Source of the DNA: BM524 sp041554435
GTDB lineage: Bacteria; Bacteroidota; Bacteroidia; Bacteroidales; F082
DNA length: 13,843 nt
Assembly: GCA_041554435.1 (NCBI GenBank)
Contig: JBFFLX010000094.1
Coordinates: 1 to 13,843, forward strand
Direction: 5' to 3'
The translations under genes and the position numbers were made by a program. This document shows positions 1 through 7,837 of the stretch, in pieces (position 1 is the first letter of the stretch; the number at the start of each line of letters is the position of its first letter). A model generated the notes under the pieces. It was not told the origin of the DNA and did no database searches. It saw only the letters and a list, made by a program, of their open reading frames with translations.

Positions 1-140
1 ATGTAAAAATTGTGTTGAAAACGCATAAACAAATTGCAGATGAGTTGGGAACTGCCAGAGAGGTTGTGTCGCGATTGTTAAAACAACTTGAGAAAAAGGG
101 AGTTATAAAAAATCACAGGGGTAAAATCGAAATAATTTGA
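1..140 (+). CDS. Crp/Fnr-family transcriptional regulator, C-terminal end (5' truncated)
   Basis: Reading from base 3, the frame gives about 45 residues ending at TGA 138-140. They match the winged helix-turn-helix end of Crp/Fnr regulators. The stretch QIADELGTAREVVSRLLKQL is the typical DNA-recognition segment of this family, followed by the EKKGVI turn and a short basic wing. The effector-binding domain lies outside the window, so the signal sensed (redox, nitric oxide, cyclic nucleotide) cannot be told. The family acts as a DNA-binding dimer. The next gene downstream is a DUF2892 membrane protein, a neighbour I recall for Crp/Fnr genes in Bacteroidota, and a candidate operator lies six bases after this stop codon. 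The family call is firm. The subfamily is unknown. Confidence 0.88.
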   Translation, partial: VKIVLKTHKQIADELGTAREVVSRLLKQLEKKGVIKNHRGKIEII

Positions 141-145
141 CTTTT

Positions 146-159
146 GTAACCTGAGTCAC
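146..159 (+). promoter_or_regulatory. candidate Crp/Fnr-type operator upstream of DUF2892
   Basis: GTAAC at 146-150 and GTCAC at 155-159 form an inverted repeat with a 4-base spacer and one mismatched pair; the perfect partner of GTAAC would be GTTAC. Crp/Fnr sites are short palindromes of this size. The centre (152.5) lies about 43 bases before the start expected from the -7 box at 183-190, close to the position where class II Crp/Fnr activators bind. The site and its link to the adjacent regulator are inferred. Confidence 0.4.
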
Positions 160-182
160 CGAAATAGTAAATTTTCAATATT

Positions 183-190
183 TATTTTTG
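183..190 (+). promoter_or_regulatory. candidate Bacteroidota -7 promoter box for DUF2892 gene
   Basis: TATTTTTG matches the Bacteroidota -7 consensus TAnnTTTG exactly and lies 23 bases before the ATG at 214. I see no -33 TTG at the usual 17-20 base spacing, which would fit a promoter that depends on an activator bound at 146-159. The region is AT-rich, so a chance match is possible. Confidence 0.42.
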
Positions 191-213
191 TTGTGAATTT
201 AAAATAACTAGAT

Positions 214-396
214 ATGAAAACTAATGTAGGAACAATTGACAAAGTAGTTAGAATAATTTTAGCAATTATTATTGGAGCTTTGGGATACTATTATCAAACT
301 TGGTGGGGACTTATTGCTTTAGTACCTTTGACCACAGCATTTATCGGGTTTTGCCCAGTGTATACTCCCTTTGGACTAAGTACAAAGAAGAAATAA
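214..396 (+). CDS. DUF2892 (YgaP-type) small inner-membrane protein
   Basis: A 60-residue protein. A short polar N-terminus carrying the motif NVGTIDKVVR is followed by two hydrophobic segments (about residues 11-26 and 30-46), then the CPVYTPFGL motif and a lysine-rich tail. This is the complete DUF2892 family pattern, also found as the membrane part of YgaP rhodaneses. The N-terminal NxGxxDRxxR-like motif and the C-terminal Cys-Pro (C47) are the conserved family features. The protein should sit in the cytoplasmic membrane. Its biochemical role is not established; homologues often lie beside rhodanese or Crp/Fnr genes, suggesting a link to sulfur or redox stress. The regulator ending 74 bases upstream fits that setting. 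No strong Shine-Dalgarno is visible, as is usual in this phylum. Confidence 0.9.
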   Translation: MKTNVGTIDKVVRIILAIIIGALGYYYQTWWGLIALVPLTTAFIGFCPVYTPFGLSTKKK

Positions 397-426
397 TATT
401 TTTTTACAATAGTAGGAATTTTAAAA

Positions 427-452
427 CACCGGAGATAATTTTATTTCCGGTG
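427..452 (+). terminator. stem-loop downstream of DUF2892 gene, possible terminator
   Basis: CACCGGA at 427-433 pairs with TCCGGTG at 446-452. Three further inner pairs, including a G-U, give a 10-bp stem with a 6-base loop. It is the most GC-rich hairpin in this gap and lies 30 bases after the DUF2892 stop. The following sequence is AT-rich (TATATTATTAATTTT) but has no clean T run, so it is either a weak intrinsic terminator or an mRNA 3'-end stabiliser. Confidence 0.45.
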
Positions 453-537
453 GTATATTATTAATTTTCCCAAAAAGGGATATGAATTTTTAATTCTCGC
501 AAAAATTCTTATTTCATAAAGTCCTGAAAGCCTTTAA

Positions 538-608
538 TGAACAATGTTTTCAACATTATTTGTTTAAAAACTAAATTATTATTTAGTTTTTCGTGACAAT
601 CTTGTTCA
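538..608 (+). promoter_or_regulatory. nested inverted repeats in the parE leader region
   Basis: Three complementary pairs occur within 71 bases: TGAACAA 538-544 with TTGTTCA 602-608; AATGTT 543-548 with AACATT 552-557 (3-base loop); and AAAAACTAAAT 566-576 with ATTTAGTTTTT 581-591 (perfect 11-bp stem, 4-base loop). The first pair encloses the other two, so the transcript could fold as a three-way junction just before parE, although the first two pairs share bases 543-544. The 11-bp hairpin ends in a T run and could act alone as a terminator for upstream transcription. I recognise no known riboswitch. Function is unknown. Confidence 0.35.
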
Positions 609-633
609 TATTTTAGCCGGAAATTAAGAATAA

Positions 634-2496
634 ATGTCAGCAGAATACAATGAAGATAGCGTAAGGTCTCTTGATTGGAAAGAGCATATCAGGCTTCGCC
701 CGGGTATGTATATTGGCAAACTTGGAGACGGTAGTTCGCAGGATGATGGAATATATGTTCTTCTGAAAGAGATTATCGACAATTCCATTGATGAGTTTGT
801 TATGGGGCATGGAAGTTCCATAGAAGTTACAATTAATGAGAGAGAAGTAAGCGTAAGAGATTATGGCAGAGGAATGCCATTGGGAAAAGTTGATGCTTGT
901 GTAAGCAAAATAAATACCGGAGCAAAATACGATTCCAAGGTATTTAAAAAGGCAGTAGGCCTTAATGGAGTTGGTTCTAAGGCTGTAAATGCTTTATCGG
1001 AATATTTTAAGGCTCAGTCGATTAGAGAAGGAAAGACAAAGGTTCTTGAGTATTGTCGTGGTGCTGTTGATAATGATTTAGATATTGTTAAAAGTGAAGA
1101 AAAGCAAGGCACATTTATTTCTTTTATCCCCGATCAGGAAATATTTGGAAATTATAAATACATCTTCGACTATGTAGAAGAGATGTTGTGGAATTATGTA
1201 TTCCTGAACAATGGATTAACAATTATTTTTAATGGACAAAAGATGCAGGCCAAGAATGGTTTGATAGATCTTTTGGAACATAATTTAAATGGCAACGGGC
1301 CACTTTTATATCCTATTATCCATATTAAAGAAGGTGACTTTGAATGTGCATTCAGCCATAGTTCAAGGACCTATAGCGAAGAGTATTATTCCTTTGTTAA
1401 CGGACAGCATACAACTCAGGGAGGAACACATCAAAATGCTTTTAGAGAGGCAATTGTAAAAACCATACGTGAATTTTTTAATAAGGATTTTGATACCAGC
1501 GACATAAGGACCTCAATTTTTGCAGCAATATCTATTAAGGTTTCCGAACCTGTTTTCGAATCGCAAACGAAAACCAAACTGGGATCGCAACACATTGAAC
1601 CCGGAGGGCAAACCATAAGAAACTATATACATGATATTATAAAACGTAATCTGGATAATTACCTTCATATTCATGGTGATGATGCAGAAGCATTATATCG
1701 TAAAATTCTCCAAAGTGAAAAGGAGAGAAAAGATATGGCAGGCATCAAGAAATTAGCCAGGGAAAGCGTTAAAAAAGTAAGTCTTCACAATAAAAAACTT
1801 CGCGATTGCAGAATACATCTTACCGACAGCCATGAAAAAAATCTTGAAACTACGCTATTTATTACTGAGGGTGATTCGGCTAGTGGCTCTATCACAAAGT
1901 CGCGCGATGTGCAAACCCAGGCCGTTTTTAGCCTTAAGGGAAAACCGCTTAATTCATACGGACTCAGTAAAAAAATAGTTTATCAAAACGAAGAGTTTAA
2001 CTTACTTCAATCGGCCTTAAATATTGATGAAAGTATGGACGACCTGCGATATAATAATATCGTAATTGCTACCGATGCCGATGTTGATGGTATGCATATT
2101 CGTCTCTTACTTCTTACATTTTTCCTTCAGTTTTATCCGGATCTGGTAAAAGGCGGACATCTTTATATTTTACAAACACCCCTCTTCAGAGTTAGGAATA
2201 AAACCAAAACCACATACTGTTATTCAGATGCGGAAAAAGTAGATGCCATAAATACTCTAAAACCAAATCCTGAAATCACACGATTTAAAGGATTGGGAGA
2301 AATATCACCTTCAGAATTTAAGCATTTTATTGGTTCAAATATTCGATTGGAACCTGTAATATTAAAAGGTGATAGCGCTATTAATGAAACACTTGAGTTT
2401 TATATGGGAAAGAATACTCCCGATCGTCAGGAATTCATTATTAATAATTTACGTATTGAAGAAGGAGTTCTTGAGGAAGACACACTGGTAGCCTAA
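634..2496 (+). CDS. parE: DNA topoisomerase IV subunit B (ParE)
   Basis: A 620-residue type IIA topoisomerase ATPase subunit that decatenates and relaxes DNA as ParC2ParE2. The GHKL ATPase domain shows RPGMYIGKLG near the start, E46 and N50 in EIIDNSIDE (general base and Mg ligand by analogy with GyrB), DYGRGMP (76-82) and the ATP-lid loop VGLNGVGSKA (108-117). The transducer domain follows. The TOPRIM domain has ITEGDSASGS with E412 and the DADVDG acidic cluster (D481, D483, D485). RFKGLGE (550-556) lies near the C-terminus. Length, the short C-terminus and the KLGDGSSQDDG loop near the N-terminus resemble Bacteroidota ParE rather than the roughly 650-residue GyrB. The start is the only ATG near the conserved N-terminus. 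ttcA begins 10 bases after the stop, so the two are probably cotranscribed. parC is not adjacent. Confidence 0.93.
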   Translation: MSAEYNEDSVRSLDWKEHIRLRPGMYIGKLGDGSSQDDGIYVLLKEIIDNSIDEFVMGHGSSIEVTINEREVSVRDYGRGMPLGKVDACVSKINTGAKYDSKVFKKAVGLNGVGSKAVNALSEYFKAQSIREGKTKVLEYCRGAVDNDLDIVKSEEKQGTFISFIPDQEIFGNYKYIFDYVEEMLWNYVFLNNGLTIIFNGQKMQAKNGLIDLLEHNLNGNGPLLYPIIHIKEGDFECAFSHSSRTYSEEYYSFVNGQHTTQGGTHQNAFREAIVKTIREFFNKDFDTSDIRTSIFAAISIKVSEPVFESQTKTKLGSQHIEPGGQTIRNYIHDIIKRNLDNYLHIHGDDAEALYRKILQSEKERKDMAGIKKLARESVKKVSLHNKKLRDCRIHLTDSHEKNLETTLFITEGDSASGSITKSRDVQTQAVFSLKGKPLNSYGLSKKIVYQNEEFNLLQSALNIDESMDDLRYNNIVIATDADVDGMHIRLLLLTFFLQFYPDLVKGGHLYILQTPLFRVRNKTKTTYCYSDAEKVDAINTLKPNPEITRFKGLGEISPSEFKHFIGSNIRLEPVILKGDSAINETLEFYMGKNTPDRQEFIINNLRIEEGVLEEDTLVA

Positions 2497-2506
2497 ATCA
2501 TGAGAA

Positions 2507-3253
2507 ATGGGCCGGAATCAATCTTATTCAAAATATCAATCTAACTTTATTGAATTAGTTAAAAACAAACTTGCCAAGGCAATTAATGATTACAAATTAA
2601 TTACTGAGGGCGATAGAGTATTGGTAGCACTTAGTGGTGGGAAAGATTCATTATGCCTCCTGGAAAATCTAGTTGATTTTCAGAAATTTAAACGATTTGA
2701 TTTTGAAATTGAGGTCATTCATATCAATATAACTGATATGGATTATGAAATAGATAATGAGTTGATGCTTGAATTTTGCAGCCGGCTAGGAGTAAAAATA
2801 AACTTTGTAAATACCTTTGCTGATATAGAAAGCAGAGGTAAAAAATCTGCCTGTTTCATCTGTTCCAGAAACCGAAGGAAAACTATGTTTCAGTATGCAA
2901 AAGAAAATAATTTCAATAAAATTGCTTTCGGTCATCATATGGATGATGCTGTTGAAACATTATTAATCAATATGATTTATCATGCCAATGCAGCATCAAT
3001 ACCGGCATCTTTGTCGATGTTTTCAGGAGAAATAGAAATTATCAGGCCTTTAATTCTCCTCAGCAATAAACAAACTACCGAATATTCAAAAATTAAAAAC
3101 TACCCTCCTCTTAAAAAAGTTTGTCCCTATGACGATAAAACAATGAGGACTAATGCCAGAAATTTAGTTAAGTCGATGGAACTTATAAATCCCAACGTAA
3201 GGCCGAATATCTTAAAATCTCTAAAAAATATCGATTACGAATTGCTTCCATAA
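2507..3253 (+). CDS. ttcA: TtcA-like tRNA 2-thiocytidine synthetase (PP-loop ATPase)
   Basis: A 248-residue PP-loop protein of the TtcA/TilS superfamily. The ATP-binding P-loop is SGGKDS (43-48), followed later by FGHHMDDAVET. Three cysteines match the TtcA [4Fe-4S] ligands: C116 and C119 in CFIC, and C206 in VCPYDD. TtcA activates C32 of tRNA by adenylation and inserts sulfur, forming 2-thiocytidine in the anticodon loop. The protein is shorter than E. coli TtcA (about 311 residues) but has all the catalytic elements, so it is a compact form rather than a broken gene. An ATG at 2500 is in another frame, so 2507 is the start. It follows parE by 10 bases and precedes the next gene by 18, suggesting one transcript. 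Substrate is inferred from the family; a related PP-loop tRNA thiolase remains possible. Confidence 0.85.
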   Translation: MGRNQSYSKYQSNFIELVKNKLAKAINDYKLITEGDRVLVALSGGKDSLCLLENLVDFQKFKRFDFEIEVIHINITDMDYEIDNELMLEFCSRLGVKINFVNTFADIESRGKKSACFICSRNRRKTMFQYAKENNFNKIAFGHHMDDAVETLLINMIYHANAASIPASLSMFSGEIEIIRPLILLSNKQTTEYSKIKNYPPLKKVCPYDDKTMRTNARNLVKSMELINPNVRPNILKSLKNIDYELLP

Positions 3254-3271
3254 ATATTTAGAACCAATGTC

Positions 3272-5437
3272 ATGAAAACTATAAAACTACTAGTTATAAC
3301 AATTCTAATTTTAAATACTTATTTACTTAATGCCCAGATAAATACAGATGCAGGATTGGTAGTTTCTCCAATAAAAAATGCAATAATTAGTGCAAGTTCA
3401 GGGACAAATATTGAGTTTATCAGAGATGGTAATCCTGAAACTTTTTGGGAATCAGGAAATGCACTTCCGGATAATTATATCAGTTCCAGAGAGCAAAACA
3501 TATTTTTAAATGATGAAAATTATTCTGTTGAAAGCATCAAATACATTATGGCCTTTGATGGTAATCCTGATTCTAAAGCAGATATTGAAAAGGGAGTAAC
3601 AAAGATAAAACTCTATAATAAAAAGGCCCTTAAATTTCTGTCTCTTAAGTTAAATACCAATAGTGAAGTTTTAATGCAAATTGTTTTTTCTAATGGACAA
3701 GTACTTGAGAGGAAATATAACTCACAAAATAATTTTGCTTTTCAAAATCTTGAAATTAATGAGAGTAGTTATGTGAAGGAAATTATTTTCCAAAGTGCCG
3801 AAACTTATCAAATCTTCGAACTGGCTGCAGTTGATAAAGATATAGTAGAATGGATAAAAATTGAATTCCCCTCCCCTGTTGAGATTGGAATTATAATGAG
3901 CAGGCATTTAAATTCCACTGATGTGGATTCTATTCAACTCTTATATTCAAATAATAATATAGATTGGATTAAAATATCCAACTTAAACCCACAGGCAATT
4001 GCATTTTTAAGTATGAGAATTCATCCTGAAATTTATGCAAAATATTTGAAAATCAATATTTTTATTAAGCCTGTGCCTTATAAAAAAGCAAGTTATAGGG
4101 AGTTGGCAATTTACGACCGATATGGAGAGTTTGGGAAGCCTGCTGCTGCCACTAAGTCGTTAAAAACATGGAAAGAAAGCTTTGGCGTTAATGCTATTTG
4201 GGGTTGGGGTTATGGAGTTTCATCGAAACAAATTGGAAAAAATGACGGTTCTGCAAAATTTGCCAGGCTCACAAATCTTGTCAGGAGTTATCACCGCCTT
4301 GACTGGGATATTGCTAAACCAGGCAATACAGCTGAGTTTCTGCTCAGAGAGAAATCGATCGACAGCATAAAAAATAAATGGCTTAACTGGAAAGAAGAAT
4401 ATGGGATTTGGAAATCAAATGGCTTGAAAATCGACGCTTGTATACTCTTTAATAATGATTATTTTCCGCAATCAGGCTGGGATAATGCCTATTATCAGGC
4501 AAGGCAGTATGGTGCGGAATTTGCAGGATTCTTTTCTGAAAATGAATTAGTTAGTTTAGTTGAAGTGGGTAATGAACCCTGGGACTATTCCAGCAGCCTT
4601 TATGCCGAAATATTGAAAGGTATGAGCACCGGTATTAAAAATACTTCCAAAAGTTTTAGGGTTATACCTTGTGGTCTTCAGGCCTACGATAAACATCTTT
4701 ATCTGAATAATTATATTTCAGATTATATCCTTCCAAACAATGATATTGATGGCTTAAATACGCATATTTATTCTTATATTTTTAATGAACAAGGCGAAAG
4801 AGTTGCTATTAACCCTGAAGATCCCCGCTCAGAAACCTGGTCAGTTAATAATCTTAAAAAATGGGCCATTGCAAATAATTATTCAACGGATATTTATGTT
4901 ACTGAATTTGGCTTCGACAGCGATGGAGGTGGTGACGATTGTATTCATTCGAACTGTGTAAGTGAATATGAACAAGCAGTTTATGGATTACGACAGGCAT
5001 TGATATTCTCTCGTCTTGGTGTAGAAGAATTTTATTGGTATTTCTATGCCAATGTAGACTGGAATTCAATATTACATAACCGAAGTGGATTGCTTTCCAG
5101 TTATTCTTCAGGATTTAAGGAGAAACTTTCCTTTACCGTATTTGAAAGAGTTTTTGAAGTATTAAAGGATATGCAATTCTCTGCCATAGTTTTAGAAGAT
5201 GATGAAACATATTGTTATTCATATATTAATGAAAATACAAATGAGGAAGTTATGATTGCCTGGCGACCTACTTCTGAAAATCATAAAGATATAAAGTGGG
5301 TAGACATACCTCTTAAGAAAAATGTTAAATCAATTACCGACATAACAAATCCTGATACTAAGGTTTCTTATAAAAAGGAAATTAATAAACTTAAAATAGC
5401 TTTAAGTGGTACTCCACTGATAATAATTTTAAGATAA
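3272..5437 (+). CDS. exported clan GH-A-like glycoside hydrolase with discoidin-like N-terminal region
   Basis: A 721-residue protein. A signal peptide (about residues 1-21, ending in NAQ, with no lipobox cysteine) indicates export. Residues about 35-280 look like a beta-sandwich carbohydrate-binding region of F5/8 type C kind: RDGNPETFWES near the start and YRELAIYD near the end match the discoidin entry and exit motifs, with a long insertion between. Residues about 290-640 resemble a TIM barrel: VGNEPW puts E435 as probable acid/base, and YVTEFGFDS puts E545 as probable nucleophile, 110 residues later. Aromatic-rich FYWYFYANVDW follows, then a C-terminal beta-sandwich (about 645-721). No T9SS sorting domain is visible, so the location is probably periplasm or outer surface. 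I cannot assign a GH family or substrate. No SusC/D pair is nearby. The gene follows ttcA by 18 bases. Confidence 0.72.
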   Translation: MKTIKLLVITILILNTYLLNAQINTDAGLVVSPIKNAIISASSGTNIEFIRDGNPETFWESGNALPDNYISSREQNIFLNDENYSVESIKYIMAFDGNPDSKADIEKGVTKIKLYNKKALKFLSLKLNTNSEVLMQIVFSNGQVLERKYNSQNNFAFQNLEINESSYVKEIIFQSAETYQIFELAAVDKDIVEWIKIEFPSPVEIGIIMSRHLNSTDVDSIQLLYSNNNIDWIKISNLNPQAIAFLSMRIHPEIYAKYLKINIFIKPVPYKKASYRELAIYDRYGEFGKPAAATKSLKTWKESFGVNAIWGWGYGVSSKQIGKNDGSAKFARLTNLVRSYHRLDWDIAKPGNTAEFLLREKSIDSIKNKWLNWKEEYGIWKSNGLKIDACILFNNDYFPQSGWDNAYYQARQYGAEFAGFFSENELVSLVEVGNEPWDYSSSLYAEILKGMSTGIKNTSKSFRVIPCGLQAYDKHLYLNNYISDYILPNNDIDGLNTHIYSYIFNEQGERVAINPEDPRSETWSVNNLKKWAIANNYSTDIYVTEFGFDSDGGGDDCIHSNCVSEYEQAVYGLRQALIFSRLGVEEFYWYFYANVDWNSILHNRSGLLSSYSSGFKEKLSFTVFERVFEVLKDMQFSAIVLEDDETYCYSYINENTNEEVMIAWRPTSENHKDIKWVDIPLKKNVKSITDITNPDTKVSYKKEINKLKIALSGTPLIIILR

Positions 5438-6565
5438 TTACTGCGAAAGCATCACAGGCATAATAAGCATTAGAATATCTTCTGCATCTTCATCTTTATC
5501 ATCGGGTAATAAAATACCGGCACGGTTAGGAGCCGACATCTCAATGATGATATTCTCGTTATCGAGGGTTGCGAGCATATCCAACATAAATTTTGAGTTA
5601 AACCCAATCTCTATGTCTTCACCTTCATAACTACATGTTAGTCTTTCTCTTGCTTCGCTGGAATAATCAATATCTTCGGCAGACAATACTAATTCCTTGC
5701 CTGAAACTTTAAATCGTACCTGATGTGTTGATTTGCTTCCAAATATGGATACTCTTTTTAGTGCGTTTAAAAGACTTTTACGTGCCACACTTAGTTTAAA
5801 AGGATTTTGCTGAGGAATAACTGCCTCATAATTAGGGTATTTTCCCTCAATCAAACGGCAAATCAATGTAATATTATCAAAATTAATAATTGCATTCGCA
5901 TCATTATATTCTAACTTTACTTCTGCATCATTATCGTCAGGGATAATATTTTTTAAGTGATTTAGTGGCTTCTTTGGTAAAATAAAGGAAGCAGACTGAT
6001 CGCTTTTTATGTCGTTTCTTCTGTATCGTACTAGTTTATGAGCATCTGTAGCAACGAAAGTAATGTTTTCTTCACTTACCTCACAAAGCACTCCTGACAT
6101 AACAGGACGTAACTCATCATTACCTGTAGCAAACAATGTTTTATTAAAGGCATCCACTAACTGTGCTCCACTAATATCAATTTTAGTTGTATTGTCGAGA
6201 ACAGGAACCTGAGGGAATTCGTCACTTTTATGACCAATAAGTTTATATTTTCCTTCGCCTGCAAATATCTCTACACCCTGATTTTCCAGATTTATGGAAA
6301 TGGTGACAGGAATTTCAGGAAATGTTTTCATTATATCCAGCAACATCTTTGCAGGAATGGCAACCACACCTTCATTCTCAAATTTATCAACCTCCAGTTC
6401 TACACTAATGGTTGTTTCCAGGTCGGAGGCAGTTATCTTTAATTTCCCTTCTTTTAATTCAAATAAAAAATCTTCCAATATGGGTAGAGTATTGCTTGTA
6501 CTTAGCACTCCGCTTATCTTTTGAAGACTTCTTAACAATGCTGTACTTGATATGATAAACTTCAT
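5438..6565 (-). CDS. dnaN: DNA polymerase III beta subunit (sliding clamp)
   Basis: A 375-residue beta clamp of normal length. It dimerises into a ring on DNA that tethers Pol III and many other replication and repair proteins. The N-terminus MKFIISSTALLRSLQKISGV and the segment LPILEDFLFEL are typical of the family, as are ATDAHKLVRYRR in the second domain and LIEGKYPNYEAVIPQ in the linker to the third. The three clamp domains occupy about residues 1-120, 125-245 and 248-375. The C-terminus MPVMLSQ lies in the place of the MPMRL-type end that helps form the peptide-binding pocket. dnaA and recF are not adjacent; dnaN apart from dnaA is not unusual in this phylum. The stop codon abuts the stop of the convergent gene. 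A 189-bp AT-rich gap upstream should hold its promoter, but I see no clear TAnnTTTG box on this strand. Confidence 0.96.
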   Translation of the reverse strand: MKFIISSTALLRSLQKISGVLSTSNTLPILEDFLFELKEGKLKITASDLETTISVELEVDKFENEGVVAIPAKMLLDIMKTFPEIPVTISINLENQGVEIFAGEGKYKLIGHKSDEFPQVPVLDNTTKIDISGAQLVDAFNKTLFATGNDELRPVMSGVLCEVSEENITFVATDAHKLVRYRRNDIKSDQSASFILPKKPLNHLKNIIPDDNDAEVKLEYNDANAIINFDNITLICRLIEGKYPNYEAVIPQQNPFKLSVARKSLLNALKRVSIFGSKSTHQVRFKVSGKELVLSAEDIDYSSEARERLTCSYEGEDIEIGFNSKFMLDMLATLDNENIIIEMSAPNRAGILLPDDKDEDAEDILMLIMPVMLSQ

Positions 6566-6693
6566 TTTCTCGAAATAAATTTTGTATAATTATTTTAAGT
6601 AAAAATAGAAAAAAACTAAATTACACAAATAGATGATATGAATTAATTATTAACACTTTCCATGCATGAGTTTTATTATCATTTAACATTTTC

Positions 6694-6713
6694 AGCCTTG
6701 AAAATCAAAGGCT
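6694..6713 (-). terminator. weak stem-loop downstream of the ABC permease gene
   Basis: AGCCTT (6694-6699) and AAGGCT (6708-6713) form a 6-bp stem with an 8-base loop in the gap between the permease stop and dnaN, both read on the minus strand. No T run follows on the minus strand, so termination is uncertain. The rest of the 6566-6754 gap is very AT-rich, with an 8-base palindrome CATGCATG at 6661-6668 and no other structure I can support. Confidence 0.3.
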
Positions 6714-6754
6714 TGTAATAATATAAAAACTTGAAAAAATAATAATTGACAATA

Positions 6755-7834
6755 TTAACTCAACCTTACTCTGGGGTCGAGTATGGCGTAAGTTATATCC
6801 ACCAATATATTTATCAATATCAACATTACTGAGATAAAGAGAACCGAGCCCATTATTATTGGCAGATCGTACTTTTCGAGCGAGTCAACTATTAAAACTC
6901 CAATACCTTTCCAATCGAAAACATACTCCACAAAAACAGCACCTGCCATAAGGGAGGCGAACCATCCGCTGATTGCCGTTATCAATGGGTTTAATGAGTT
7001 TCTTAATCCATGTTTTATAATAACGTCAAATTCACTTAATCCTTTTGCTCTGGCCGTTCTTATATAATCCTGCGATAATACTTCCAGTAACGAACTTCTG
7101 GTTAAACTTACAACAATTGCTAATGGTCTGATACCCAAAGTTAGAGCAGGCAAAATAAGGTTTCTCAAGTTAATGTATACTTCTCCCGTATAATCATCTA
7201 CTGAGTACAAACTTCCATACATTTCCAGTCCCGTATAGTCGGCCAGTACAAATGCAAATAGCCAGGCAATTAATATGGCTGCAAAAAATGATGGTACCGA
7301 CATCCCGAAACTGGAAAAAACCAATAATGATCTGTCGAGCAAGCTATCTTTATAAAGTGCAGCCGGTATTCCCAGCAAGATTCCGACTATTATAGCGAAT
7401 AATATAGAAGTAAATGCCAGCAACATAGTTTTAGGGAAGGCTTCTAAAATGACCTTACTTACCAATCTCTTACTCTGATATGATTTCCTTAAATAGGGAA
7501 CTTTTAGCACTAATGCTACATCCGCAATTTTTATTAATTGTGCCGAATTAATGTATTTTGTTTTGTCGTAATACCAATAACTTTCTTTCTCAGAAGTATT
7601 ATGAAATGATAATGGCGAAATGTCGTTCAGGAAATTAAAATACTGAACGGCAATAGGTTTGTCGAGTCCTAAATCTTTTTTGATAGCGTCAACGGAAGTT
7701 ATATCGGCACGTTGCCCCAGGAGCATTCTGGCAGGATCACCGGGAAGTATATTGAAAAGAAAGAATACCATGCTTATTACTCCCCAAAGGACTAAAAAGC
7801 CGTATAAAAATCTTCTTAATATATATCTGCCCAT
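6755..7834 (-). CDS. OppB/DppB-type ABC transporter permease
   Basis: A 359-residue inner-membrane permease of the peptide/nickel ABC importer family. The N-terminus RRFLYGFLVLWGVISM forms the first membrane helix and is followed by the hallmark FNILPGDPA (27-35). A roughly 100-residue extracytoplasmic segment separates it from five further helices (about 135-160, 168-198, 228-248, 285-305 and 328-350). The EAA loop that docks the ATPase is present at about 256-285, with DYIRTARAKGLSEFD then GLRNSLNPLI. The C-terminus LDPRVRLS is also typical. The start lies 3 bases after the DoxX gene stop, so it belongs to that operon. No second permease (OppC), ATPase or solute-binding protein is in the window; dnaN follows. 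Substrate is unknown. The missing partners are probably elsewhere in the genome. Confidence 0.9.
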   Translation of the reverse strand: MGRYILRRFLYGFLVLWGVISMVFFLFNILPGDPARMLLGQRADITSVDAIKKDLGLDKPIAVQYFNFLNDISPLSFHNTSEKESYWYYDKTKYINSAQLIKIADVALVLKVPYLRKSYQSKRLVSKVILEAFPKTMLLAFTSILFAIIVGILLGIPAALYKDSLLDRSLLVFSSFGMSVPSFFAAILIAWLFAFVLADYTGLEMYGSLYSVDDYTGEVYINLRNLILPALTLGIRPLAIVVSLTRSSLLEVLSQDYIRTARAKGLSEFDVIIKHGLRNSLNPLITAISGWFASLMAGAVFVEYVFDWKGIGVLIVDSLEKYDLPIIMGSVLFISVMLILINILVDITYAILDPRVRLS

Positions 7835-7837
7835 TAT

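Noticed and set aside
464..482. small inverted repeat TCCC-AAAAA-GGGA after the DUF2892 gene
   Set aside because: The stem is only four base pairs. It is too short to call a terminator beside the stronger hairpin at 427-452.
624..821. 65-codon minus-strand frame over the start of parE
   Set aside because: It is a shadow of the conserved parE ATPase N-terminus with no family features.
634..2496. GyrB instead of ParE
   Set aside because: The 620-residue length and the KLGDGSSQDDG loop near the N-terminus resemble Bacteroidota topoisomerase IV subunit B more than gyrase B.
6230..6524. two + strand frames opposite dnaN
   Set aside because: Both lie within conserved dnaN coding sequence on the other strand and show no coding signature of their own.
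6618..6655. dnaN promoter (minus-strand TCTATTTG at 6633-6626)
   Set aside because: It misses one of the key bases of TAnnTTTG and has no TTG at the proper upstream spacing, so I could not support it in this AT-rich stretch.
6566..6754. possible replication-origin features next to dnaN
   Set aside because: No DnaA-box-like TTATCCACA cluster or dnaA gene is seen. The gap is simply AT-rich with one palindrome and one weak hairpin.
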